Source: a candidate division KSB1 bacterium (GTDB lineage Bacteria; Zhuqueibacterota; Zhuqueibacteria; Zhuqueibacterales; Zhuqueibacteraceae). Taken from it: a stretch of DNA of 64,000 bases. Position numbers and translations under genes: made by a program. This document shows, piece after piece, positions 18,556 through 38,859 of this stretch. Numbering within the stretch: the first letter of the stretch is position 1; every line of letters starts with the position of its first letter. The notes below the pieces were generated by a model. It was not told where the DNA came from, did not search any database, and saw nothing but the letters and a program-made list of their open reading frames with translations. The stretch is taken from NCBI GenBank assembly GCA_034506255.1, contig JAPDPX010000008.1, forward strand, positions 328,952 to 392,951. Reading direction: 5' to 3'.

Positions 18556-21102
18556 TCAGCTCCTGGCAAATTTGCGCCGCTGCTGGCGCAGCAGGAAATT
18601 GCCGAGATTCGCCAGCACAATGACGGCGGCACTGAAGAGCAGCATGGCATCATAGGGGCCGGTGGTGCGTTCGACATAAGTGACGGCGGCGCGATTGCTG
18701 GCATCGGCATAGCGCTGGCCCCAGACGATGGTGCCGGCAGCCACGCGGCGGTTGCTGCGAAAATCGTTCACCGTCCCGTCATAGTTGAGCACCAGAATGT
18801 CCATGGTATTGTTGGCGCCGACATCGCCCAGCAACGGCATGTCGGCGGGATGCTTGAGCGCCTTGTGTTCCGCCCACAGCGTGCTGCCATTCCGGCCATC
18901 GAGAACCTTGATGATGCCCAATTGCTCCACCAGTACGACATCGGTGTGGCGATCCTTGTTGAAGTCGAACAGCGCCGGCAAATGAAGAATCGAACCACTG
19001 CTGACCCGCCACAAACTCGTTTGCTGCCGGCCCTCGCGGCCGGCGCCGGAAAACGCCACCAGCGAGCTGTCCGCACCCACCACCACCACGTCGCTGCGGC
19101 CATCACCATCCACATCCCCCAAAGTGAATGGATAATTGAAGTCGGTCACCGGCATGCCGGCGGGTGCCAGCGTGCTCCACCACAATTCCCGTGCTTTGAT
19201 TTTGCCCTCCGGCGTCCGCTCCGAAATGTCGAGGGAGACCAGGTTGCCCTGAATGCTGGAAACCACCAGATCCGGGCGCTGGTCGCCGTTGAGGTCGGCA
19301 ACCCCCACCGGATGACGGATTTGATTGTCTTCGTTGTAGCTGCCCTTCAGTTTGTTGAGACTGAGATTGATGTCGACTGTGCCGGCCAGGCGGCGTTCGG
19401 CGCCATCGAAGATCAGCACCAGCCCGCGATCGGTGCCGATCAGAATTTCGTCACAGCCGTCCTTGTTCAAATCCGCGGTGGACAGCGGCGCCTGCGTCAC
19501 CAGCCCCATTTTCACCTCCACCCACTCGGGCTTAAAGATGCGGGCATAGCCGATCTCGAGTTTGCCATCCGTGCTCATCACCGCCACATCCGGACTGTCA
19601 TTGCGATCGAAACGACCGACCACCGGCGGTCCGATGATTTTGGATTCGAAGAAGGGGCTGGTCCAAATCTCCGCGCCATACAGGCCGTCGATGGCCACCA
19701 GATGCGCGTCGGCGGTCAGCGCGACGAGATCATCATTGCCGTCATCGTTCAAGTCGGCGGCGGTGGCGGGGAAACTGTGATCCAGCACGATGCCGCTGGA
19801 TTGCCAGAGCCGGCGCCGGCTGTGGCCGTCAATGGTCACCAGCGTGCCGTTGCCTTTGGTGACCACCAAATCGATGTATTTGTCGGCATTGACATGCGCC
19901 AGCAACGGTTTGGGCGGTATGCCCAGGTCCGATTTGGACAGCTTGAGGGTATTTTTTTCCAGGTCGGTCAGGTCGATTTTGGTGAAAATCTTGCTTTGCA
20001 TCTGCAGCGGATTGGGCGTGTGCGTGATAATGGCGCGCGCCTGCCACGCCAGCACGCCGATAACCAGTGCGATGGCGGTCAACACACCAGCCCCGACATT
20101 CATCGCCAGGGAGCGATAGCGCAGCCACCAGGCGCCGGCACGCCGGGGAAAGGAAAAATCCCAGTTGCCCTCGGCGACAAAGCGGAAAATCGTGCTCTGC
20201 TGGTCGCTCACAATTTCGATCTCATCGCCGGGTGTGATCAGCCACTCATCGGTTTCGCTGAGCATGTCCTGATTCAAATACGTGCGGCTTTTGCTGCGCT
20301 TGTCGCTCAGGTAGAATTTGTTGTCGCGATAGGTGATGGTGGCATGGCGGCGTGAGATGCTGGGATCCACCTCGCCTTTGCGATTCTCGCGGATCACGAT
20401 ATCGTTCAGCCGGCTGTCGCGACCGATGCGGGTTTCGCCGAAATTGACCTGATAGCGCTTGCCCAAATACGGGCCGTAAATCGCCAGCAGGTAGTAGGGC
20501 GACTTCTCGACCTCGCGGCCGGCTTGAAAGCCGTCTTTCTCCTCCTCGGCAGAGACTTGCTCCAGCACCTCGGAGAGTTCCTTCTTCAGACTGTCGGCTT
20601 TGAACTCCTCGGTCTCCTCCAGTCGTTTGATGCGATCCTGATCACTGGGCTCGTTAATATCGAAGAAGCGCGGCTCGGCTGCAGGTTCGCCGGGGCTGGT
20701 GGCCTCGCCCTGCATCACGTCGATCACCGCGTCTTTGACGTCGCTCCAAAAATCATTCGCCGGGTTGCGACCGGCCCGGTCACCAGCCGGCGCCTCTGCT
20801 GCCTCCAGGGGATTGCGAAAGACCAGCGTATGATCGCCGATTTGAATCACATCGCCGTCATGAATTTCCGTGCGGTCGTGGATGCGGCGGTTGTTCACCT
20901 GGGTGCCGAAAGCACTTTTCAGATCGCGCACAAAGTACCGGTTGCCCTGGCGCTCAATGTGCAGATGGTTCATCGAAACCTGCCGGTCGGCGATGACCAC
21001 ATCGTTGCCGGCCTGGGAGCCAACCGTGAAAACGGTGTTGGCACCTTTCAATTGAAATTCCGCCAACACCTCCGCCTTTTTTTTCAGAACCAGCTTGGGC
21101 AT
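18556..21102 (-). CDS. Dual-FHA transmembrane protein with an FG-GAP/VCBS-type propeller ectodomain
   Basis: The 848-residue protein starts with an FHA domain (about 24-95) containing SMNHLHI and GTQVNNRRI. A second, more canonical FHA domain (about 220-312) contains TRIGRDSRLNDIVI and SISRRHATI. FHA domains bind phosphothreonine. A membrane helix (about 332-352) leads to roughly eight repeats with Ca-binding-like loops, such as DLNDDGNDDL, DLNKDGCDEI, DLNGDQRPDL and DVDGDGRSDV, the FG-GAP/VCBS signature of an outer propeller. A second helix (about 817-838) ends the protein. FHA domains would face the cytoplasm and the propeller the outside. The start has a good GGGAGAAGAG site. It sits between kinase and phosphatase, so it is a likely reader of the kinase mark. 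Confidence 0.88.
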   Translation of the reverse strand: MPKLVLKKKAEVLAEFQLKGANTVFTVGSQAGNDVVIADRQVSMNHLHIERQGNRYFVRDLKSAFGTQVNNRRIHDRTEIHDGDVIQIGDHTLVFRNPLEAAEAPAGDRAGRNPANDFWSDVKDAVIDVMQGEATSPGEPAAEPRFFDINEPSDQDRIKRLEETEEFKADSLKKELSEVLEQVSAEEEKDGFQAGREVEKSPYYLLAIYGPYLGKRYQVNFGETRIGRDSRLNDIVIRENRKGEVDPSISRRHATITYRDNKFYLSDKRSKSRTYLNQDMLSETDEWLITPGDEIEIVSDQQSTIFRFVAEGNWDFSFPRRAGAWWLRYRSLAMNVGAGVLTAIALVIGVLAWQARAIITHTPNPLQMQSKIFTKIDLTDLEKNTLKLSKSDLGIPPKPLLAHVNADKYIDLVVTKGNGTLVTIDGHSRRRLWQSSGIVLDHSFPATAADLNDDGNDDLVALTADAHLVAIDGLYGAEIWTSPFFESKIIGPPVVGRFDRNDSPDVAVMSTDGKLEIGYARIFKPEWVEVKMGLVTQAPLSTADLNKDGCDEILIGTDRGLVLIFDGAERRLAGTVDINLSLNKLKGSYNEDNQIRHPVGVADLNGDQRPDLVVSSIQGNLVSLDISERTPEGKIKARELWWSTLAPAGMPVTDFNYPFTLGDVDGDGRSDVVVVGADSSLVAFSGAGREGRQQTSLWRVSSGSILHLPALFDFNKDRHTDVVLVEQLGIIKVLDGRNGSTLWAEHKALKHPADMPLLGDVGANNTMDILVLNYDGTVNDFRSNRRVAAGTIVWGQRYADASNRAAVTYVERTTGPYDAMLLFSAAVIVLANLGNFLLRQQRRKFARS

Positions 21103-21153
21103 GATCTCTTCTCCCTTCCCATGGAAGGCTGTGACATTAATCCCTTAACGCAA

Positions 21154-23850
21154 TCATGAAACCGACTGCAGTTTGAACACCAGGCGCTTGTTCGTGGCGC
21201 TCACTTTCAGCTCCTTCACCGCCAGCCGATAGCCGAACTTTTTGACACGAAAACGGTATTGCCCCGGCGCCAGCTTGTTGACCGCCGTGCCATTCTCCTC
21301 GGTCTGGCCGAAAAAGGCGGGCACGGCATTGGGCTGCGTCAGCGGTTGATAACTGATCTGCACGCCGCTCAAGGGGGCCTCGGTTTGTTCATCCTGCACC
21401 ACCACTTCCACCTCGATCCGCTCACCTTCCATGCGGGCAATTGCGATGTTGCCGGTGGGCGGGATGGTCAGGGTGTAATCCTGATAACCTTCCTTGGACA
21501 GAATGGCGGTGTAGGTGTAGGGCAGCAGCGTCAACTCGCATGGCGTGGTGGAGCGGGTGCGCACACGCTGCCCGCCGGAGATCAACTCCACCACGCGCGC
21601 CCCGATGTCATTGTCGCCGGGATCGGAGCCGTCTTTGGCAAAGATGCGCACCACGCGCGACAAGACCTCGTGGTAGGTCGAAGGCGTGTTGGCGTCAACC
21701 GTAATGCTGAAGGACTTGGGCAGAAAGCCGGGCTTCTGCAGGGTGATGGTGTGGCTGCCGGTGGCCAGCAGCAGTTCGCTGCTGTAGCCGGTCATGCCCA
21801 TCGGGCTGGTGCCGTCATTGACGTAAATTTCGGCATGATCGGGAACCGAGGTGATGGTGATGGCCTTGGCAAAGATGCCTTCCAGCGCGTAGTGTTCGCG
21901 CTGTTCTTCAATGCGTTGAAAACGCCAAAGCCGCCGGTCCGTGATGGTCTCGATGCCCTCCAGCGTGTTGAGCGTGAAGCCGCGCAGCGGCGAGAGACCC
22001 TCTTTGCGCATCTCGATTTCCAGCGGATCGCCCACCTCCCACACCACCCGGCAGGGCGTGAGCTGGGTATACTTGACATTGTTCAAGTAGACCTCGGCAC
22101 CCTCCGGCTTCGAAGAAATCTCCAGAACGGTCTTGAAGCGGAAAACATACGGCAGATTCTGATCGCGCGGGCCCTCCCCGATGATTGAGGCGCGGCCTTG
22201 TGGCGCCACTTGAATGGAGCGCGTGATCGGCTCGAAGCGGGGCAGGGTGAGGGTCAGCTTGTGCACCCCCGGTGAAATCTTCTCGATCGCCAGCGGCGTG
22301 GTTTTCGGCAGCAGGCGGTCGTCGAGATAGACCTGGGCATTCGGTGGAAAGGAAACCAGCCGGATGGCCGGCGGAAAGAGAAAGTCGTAAATCGAGGCGC
22401 CCCATGCCGTCCAGCGCGTGAAGGTGTCCACCAGCGTAAACAACAGGAATGCTGCCAGCACACCCCCGACGCTCAGGAAAATCGTCTTCTTGTGTGAGCG
22501 TGCCGACAGGCGAATCACATCGATAATGGTGCGGACTTCCTCTTCCTCTTCCTCCTCGGCGATGACCTTGTAAAAGGCAACATCCTGCGGTTCACTGCCG
22601 CCTTTGGCACGTTGCTCAACATCCTCGGGCTCGGGCGTGAGCTCGAGCTCCTCGGGGAAATCCCGCTGGGTTGTGCCGCTGCGCCATTCGAACTCGTCCT
22701 GTGCTGTGTTGCTGCTGCGCGGCTGCTGCGCGGTGGAACGATTCCTGGGCGTCGCTTCAAAACCCCGGTCGTCGCCGCCTTCTGCCGTAAACACATCGTT
22801 CAGGGTTGTGGCTTCCCCCGCGTGCGGGTCGGCAGCCGGCATCTCTTCAAAGCCCGCAAAGCCGCCCAACCGGCCGGACTCGCTGTCGGCGCCAGAAGCG
22901 GCACGCGATTCTTGTGCCGGTGCGACCCGCGCCACCGCGTTCGCCAGTTCCATGGCATAGTCCAATGCGGGCGCATGCTGCGAGAGATAGCTCATCAGCT
23001 CCATGTACATTTGGTTGGCCGATTGAAACCGCTGACTCGGCTCGCGCTGAATCGCCTTCTCGACAATTTTGATCAAGGCAGCCGGCACACGATTTTCCGC
23101 CAGCAGGGAGAGATCCCACTCGCCGTTGCGCAGATGCCGGATCATGGTCTCGGCATCCTGCTCCTTGAACAGCCGCTGGCCGGTGAGCGCTTCATAGAAG
23201 ACCACGCCCAGGGAGAACAAATCCGCGCGTTGATCCAGGCTGCCGCTGCCATTCACCTGCTCCGGCGCCAGATAGGTCAGTTTGCCCTGCACCACCACTT
23301 CATTCTTGCGGTGGTTGTCAGCCTGATGGCGGCGTGCGCCGGCCAGACCAAAATCGATGATTTTCACTTCGCCCAGACGGTTCAGCATGATATTCCCAGG
23401 CGAAATGTCCTGATGCACGAGATGCAGGGGCTGGTGGGTGTCCGGGTCCCGCCGGGTGTGGGCATAGTCCAGGCCGGCGCAAATCTCCGCCACGATGTAG
23501 GCGGCGAGATAGGGCGGCAACAGCGCCGGCTCTTTGCGGCTGGCGCGGATGAGTTTGCCCAGATCGATGCCATCGACATATTCCATGATGATGTAGAACT
23601 GGCCGCCCTCGCCGCGCCGGATGTCATAGATGCGCACGATATTGCGATGATTGAGGCGCGCAATTGCCAGCGACTCTGCCTGGAAAATGTCGATGTATCT
23701 GGCCTCGCCGATCAACTCCGGCGGAATAGCCTTGATCGCGACCGGCTTGTCAAACAGGCGGTCACGGCCGTAATAGATGACGCCGAATCCGCCGCGTTTG
23801 ATCTCGTAGATTATCTCATATTTGTCGTCCAAAACTTTTGCGACTTCCAT
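21154..23850 (-). CDS. Transmembrane Ser/Thr protein kinase (PknB-like) with PEGA-repeat ectodomain
   Basis: The 898-residue protein has a full N-terminal kinase domain (about 10-280): glycine loop RGGFGVIYYG, ATP lysine K40 in VAIKAI, catalytic loop VHQDISPGNIML with the aspartate kept, IIDFGLAG and YLAPEQ. An acidic linker ending in a run of glutamates precedes one membrane helix (about 457-480). The rest is outside: at least three PEGA-type modules (for example FPPNAQVYLDDRLL, KPEGAEVYLNNVKY, VPDHAEIYVND), then a carboxypeptidase-regulatory-like domain near the C-terminus. The ectodomain may sense cell-wall or polymer status. AAAGGTGA precedes the ATG. It is the first gene of the operon kinase, FHA protein, phosphatase, pseudokinase. 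Confidence 0.92.
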   Translation of the reverse strand: MEVAKVLDDKYEIIYEIKRGGFGVIYYGRDRLFDKPVAIKAIPPELIGEARYIDIFQAESLAIARLNHRNIVRIYDIRRGEGGQFYIIMEYVDGIDLGKLIRASRKEPALLPPYLAAYIVAEICAGLDYAHTRRDPDTHQPLHLVHQDISPGNIMLNRLGEVKIIDFGLAGARRHQADNHRKNEVVVQGKLTYLAPEQVNGSGSLDQRADLFSLGVVFYEALTGQRLFKEQDAETMIRHLRNGEWDLSLLAENRVPAALIKIVEKAIQREPSQRFQSANQMYMELMSYLSQHAPALDYAMELANAVARVAPAQESRAASGADSESGRLGGFAGFEEMPAADPHAGEATTLNDVFTAEGGDDRGFEATPRNRSTAQQPRSSNTAQDEFEWRSGTTQRDFPEELELTPEPEDVEQRAKGGSEPQDVAFYKVIAEEEEEEEVRTIIDVIRLSARSHKKTIFLSVGGVLAAFLLFTLVDTFTRWTAWGASIYDFLFPPAIRLVSFPPNAQVYLDDRLLPKTTPLAIEKISPGVHKLTLTLPRFEPITRSIQVAPQGRASIIGEGPRDQNLPYVFRFKTVLEISSKPEGAEVYLNNVKYTQLTPCRVVWEVGDPLEIEMRKEGLSPLRGFTLNTLEGIETITDRRLWRFQRIEEQREHYALEGIFAKAITITSVPDHAEIYVNDGTSPMGMTGYSSELLLATGSHTITLQKPGFLPKSFSITVDANTPSTYHEVLSRVVRIFAKDGSDPGDNDIGARVVELISGGQRVRTRSTTPCELTLLPYTYTAILSKEGYQDYTLTIPPTGNIAIARMEGERIEVEVVVQDEQTEAPLSGVQISYQPLTQPNAVPAFFGQTEENGTAVNKLAPGQYRFRVKKFGYRLAVKELKVSATNKRLVFKLQSVS

Positions 23851-24467
23851 GGACTCACCTTTCTAAAGCTCGGTTGACGCGATGCAGGCCGGTGATGCAG
23901 ATCGTGGGTCAGAGGGATCATCGCCAGATTGAGGGGGAATGAAGCGGCTCTTCAGCCCAAGGAGGAACGACCAAGTTTTCGTCCTAAACGCCCGACCCGA
24001 CGCCCAGAGCCAGGGAGGGCCGAGGCTGGCCGCGGCTTTGCGTGCGGCTCACAACAAGCGCGAGGCCAAGAGCGATTCATCCTAAATCTAACTGGCGCAC
24101 ACCGTTTTTGCGGAAATACCCCGCCGTAACCTTCAGTCAGACCTTCAACCTACGTCCAGGCATGCTTCTCTTCGATCACGGCCTGCATATCTATACCATC
24201 ACCTTTGTCACTTTGCGAATTGTCATGTCGTTCTTTCGCGGAGAAAGCAGGGAGCGATCCCGTGGAGACAAGTGGAAGAGAAATGTCACGTTGACCACGC
24301 GATTTGGGTGCGTGGTCAGCATGACAAACCGCCGGTATTCTTGCCACAAAAGTTGTGTCCCCCCCGCCGGCAGGGAAGACCAATGACCGGCGGTTGGCCG
24401 CGGCAAAACGAAGGTGGCATGACGGCATGGCGTGAAGCCAACCCTTGCAAGCATGCCAAGAAATAGC
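23851..24467. other. Intergenic region upstream of the kinase operon
   Basis: About 620 bases without a credible gene separate the divergently read kinase operon and tRNA. Short open frames here have no family resemblance, and those on the minus strand near the tRNA read through the tRNA itself. The region must hold the kinase-operon promoter. A modest minus-strand candidate (TTCGCA, 18 bases, TATAGA at 24190-24195) would leave a leader of about 330 bases, and this is not a firm call. Confidence 0.5.
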
Positions 24468-24495
24468 TTGCTTTTTAGGCTGAATCTTCTATATT
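24468..24495 (+). promoter_or_regulatory. Sigma-70-type promoter of the tRNA-fMet gene
   Basis: The -35 element TTGCTT (24468-24473) is followed after 16 bases by the -10 element TATATT (24490-24495). The predicted start lies a few bases before the tRNA 5' end at 24516, which gives a short leader as expected for a tRNA gene. Confidence 0.55.
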
Positions 24496-24515
24496 GCCGG
24501 TCGTCCGTAAAAAAT

Positions 24516-24592
<77 letters not shown>

Positions 24593-24606
24593 AGCCAAAG
24601 TCATTC

Positions 24607-24635
24607 AAAAAGGGAATCCACGTGATTCCCTTTTT
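24607..24635 (+). terminator. Intrinsic terminator of the tRNA-fMet gene
   Basis: A 12-base-pair stem (AAAAAGGGAATC pairing with GATTCCCTTTTT) surrounds a 5-base loop and ends in a T-run, 15 bases after the tRNA CCA. It works on both strands in principle because of the flanking A and T runs. Confidence 0.9.
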
Positions 24636-25095
24636 AATTTTCAGCCGGAGACAGAGATGGCAAGTTCGCAAACCGCCTATTGCTGGAATGACGATGTCTG
24701 GCCATGATCCCGGAATGCCCCTGTCCACGATAGAATCCTCACCGCCTGCGAGCACGGTTGGTTTTGCCCTGCCTGATTTTTGTTCCACGACTTGCCACTT
24801 GCTTCATTGCCGGGGCTGCCCTGCTGACGTGTGACTCCCGAAACTTCACCTGCCTCGACATGGATCAGCCCAGGATTTTGCTTTTTGTTGCATGCAGAGT
24901 ACGAACGCAGCGGGAATCGCTTGTGGCAGCACGCCCGCGGAATGCAGCTCCTGCGCTCAAGCCGGGGTATGGTTCCTGCATTTTGCATCCTCATTTTTGC
25001 CACCTTTCACCTGAGAATAAATTCTCATGCGTAAAGCTGAAACCGCCTGAAGGCGGCTGCCCACCAATCGGGTAATAAGCCGGCCTTGGCCAACT

Positions 25096-25137
25096 TGCGC
25101 TTTGAGCCTGCGATTGCAATCGCAGGCTCAAAGCGCA
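25096..25137. repeat. Perfect 42-base palindrome
   Basis: Two 21-base arms, the left starting TGCGCTTTGAGCC and the right ending GGCTCAAAGCGCA, are exact reverse complements with no loop, centred at 25116/25117. No T-tract follows on either strand, so it is not a standard terminator. As RNA it could form a very stable hairpin and as DNA a dimer-binding site or cruciform. Confidence 0.9.
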
Positions 25138-25429
25138 CCATGACCCATGCAAAATTCAGATGGTTGCTTGCCCGTCCTGGCGCTTTGATGAATCAGAGCC
25201 GCCAAACTCCCAAGGTTTTGGCTGTGTCCGTGCCAGCCTGCGATGAGGTCCGGGAAGCGTTTTTTAACACAATCTTTTTCGCAGCTTGATCGGCTGACAA
25301 AGGAAACATGTTAACATGCAACGATCAGAATGCCACGCCGGCTCTCTCTCAGAACGGCCCGTTGAGGCGGCTCGATCACCAATCCCGGGAGCCTGAGAAA
25401 GCAACAATGAGGCGGGCAAAAGAAAACGG

Positions 25430-25457
25430 TTGACTCACAAAGCGATTTTTATATATT
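25430..25457 (+). promoter_or_regulatory. Strong sigma-70-like promoter without an obvious protein gene
   Basis: TTGACT (25430-25435), a 16-base spacer and TATATT (25452-25457) match the consensus well. No coding frame with a ribosome site follows. The next 200 bases contain two possible stems: CGGTTG/CAACCG, and a longer-range CAAGGGT/ACCCTTG. It may drive a small RNA or be chance in AT-richer DNA. The string GGTTGACTCAC recurs at 25771, but there without a good -10 element. Confidence 0.4.
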
Positions 25458-26832
25458 ACGCAAGTGCCATAATTTTTACGAAGACGCCACGACGCATCGG
25501 TTGGAGAAGACAACCGGTCGCAGTGAAGGTGGTGACAGAGCAGAGGTTCGGTAGAGTGCCGCTGTACGCGCAACCTGCACTCATGGAGAGGGGAGAGAGA
25601 GATCGCAGCCCAAGGGTTGTGATTTCTGCGAAAAACGGTGCTTACCCTTGCACAATTTACTCTTAATAAAAAGAAAGAAGGATGGAATGAAAAAGGGAGG
25701 GAGAGGATTGTGAGGGTAAGAAAAATCAATGGCTGGCCATGAGGAAAGGTCAAATGTAGGACAGATGGGTGGTTGACTCACTCTACTTTTGCTTTTTCCT
25801 GGTGGTTGTTTGGTGTTCTGGTACGCAGTAGTTCAATGCAGGGCGGCCGGAGGCCGTGACGAGTTTCAAGGTGAAATCTTTGGGTAGGTGGCATGGAGGA
25901 CGGTCTTTCCACTGGGCTGTGAAAATCTTTCCTCCACTCGCCCTCCTTGATTATCCGCCGTACAGGATGTGCTCATTGACGTATTGTATCAGCCATTGCT
26001 CCGTCAGCTAGGGAAACAATTACGGTATGAGCATATCTCCATTCCAATCAATCATTTCTCCACAATCAAATTAAAACTGCACTCTGCGAGGTTTGCAACG
26101 GAGATGTGCGTTCGATCGCGGTAGAGAAGCTCGCCGCACTCACTATCCTGAAGTCCTGCAATTTTAACGGGTGGCGGGGTTTTCGCTGAAACTGCGCCGT
26201 CCCTTTGTTTTTTTATTGTTCTTTCCCTGTTGCCGAGTCAAAAGCAGAAGCCCCACTCCCTAACCACGTCTGGCCAGACATGTCCGCGGGTGTGGAAACT
26301 TCCGATGGGGGTTTTTTGCCCGAAACGGCGTGTTCCCAACGGGGCTTCTTGCATTGCTGTGAATATCAGGTCATGCCCTGTCGGGTCTGCCTGTTCACAT
26401 TTTTTTCAGCTCAAGACATAAAGACCATATCATGCCAGCAGATTCGCGCAATTCCCATTGACAATTCCCATGCCAGCGATGTTACGACACGACTGAGCAG
26501 CGCAGGTGGGAGCAATGATTCGGAGGATTTTATGCGGTAAGCAAATGAAACAATATCGTTAGGGGAGTGCCCGATTAGCACACAATGACCGCCCGCAGTT
26601 GGCTGAAATCCCAGCTTCCAGCCCGCTTGCCAATCGGTCACTAAGTACCCCGGGATTTCGCATGGTGTCTAACCGTGTTCCTTGGGCACTCCTGCAACAG
26701 GTTGGTATGCAAAAATGCCCGAGCAGTTTGACTTTGCATAGCTGATTTGATTTCCGCAAGGGATGGTGTGGGTCCAGAGAGAGTCGAACAGCGGAGGTTC
26801 ACTTCTCTCCACAGGAAGGGCAAGGGTCGGCC

Positions 26833-38858
<12,026 letters not shown>

Positions 38859-38859
<1 letters not shown>

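Larger units (their letters stand above)
24636..26832. other. Gene-poor 2.2 kb region between tRNA-fMet and the PKS-NRPS cluster
   Basis: No open frame here shows a recognisable domain, sensible composition or a good ribosome site, and base composition looks more AT-rich than in the genes on both sides. It contains a perfect 42-base palindrome at 25096-25137, a strong-looking promoter at 25430-25457 without a protein gene after it, a small hairpin (CCGCC/GGCGG at 25043-25056), and 9-base inverted repeats GGAGTGCCC (26564) and GGGCACTCC (26684) about 110 bases apart. The end must hold the promoter for the 12 kb first synthetase gene; AAGGG lies before its ATG. No transposase remnant was recognised. 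Confidence 0.6.

Noticed and set aside
18481..20355. Plus-strand open frame of 624 codons
   Set aside because: Antisense shadow of the FHA/FG-GAP gene; no domain and no ribosome site.
24677..25003. Small minus-strand frame in the gene-poor gap
   Set aside because: No ribosome site, no family resemblance and composition unlike the real genes. Other short frames at 25376-25753, 26205-26540 and 26641-27027 were rejected for the same reasons.
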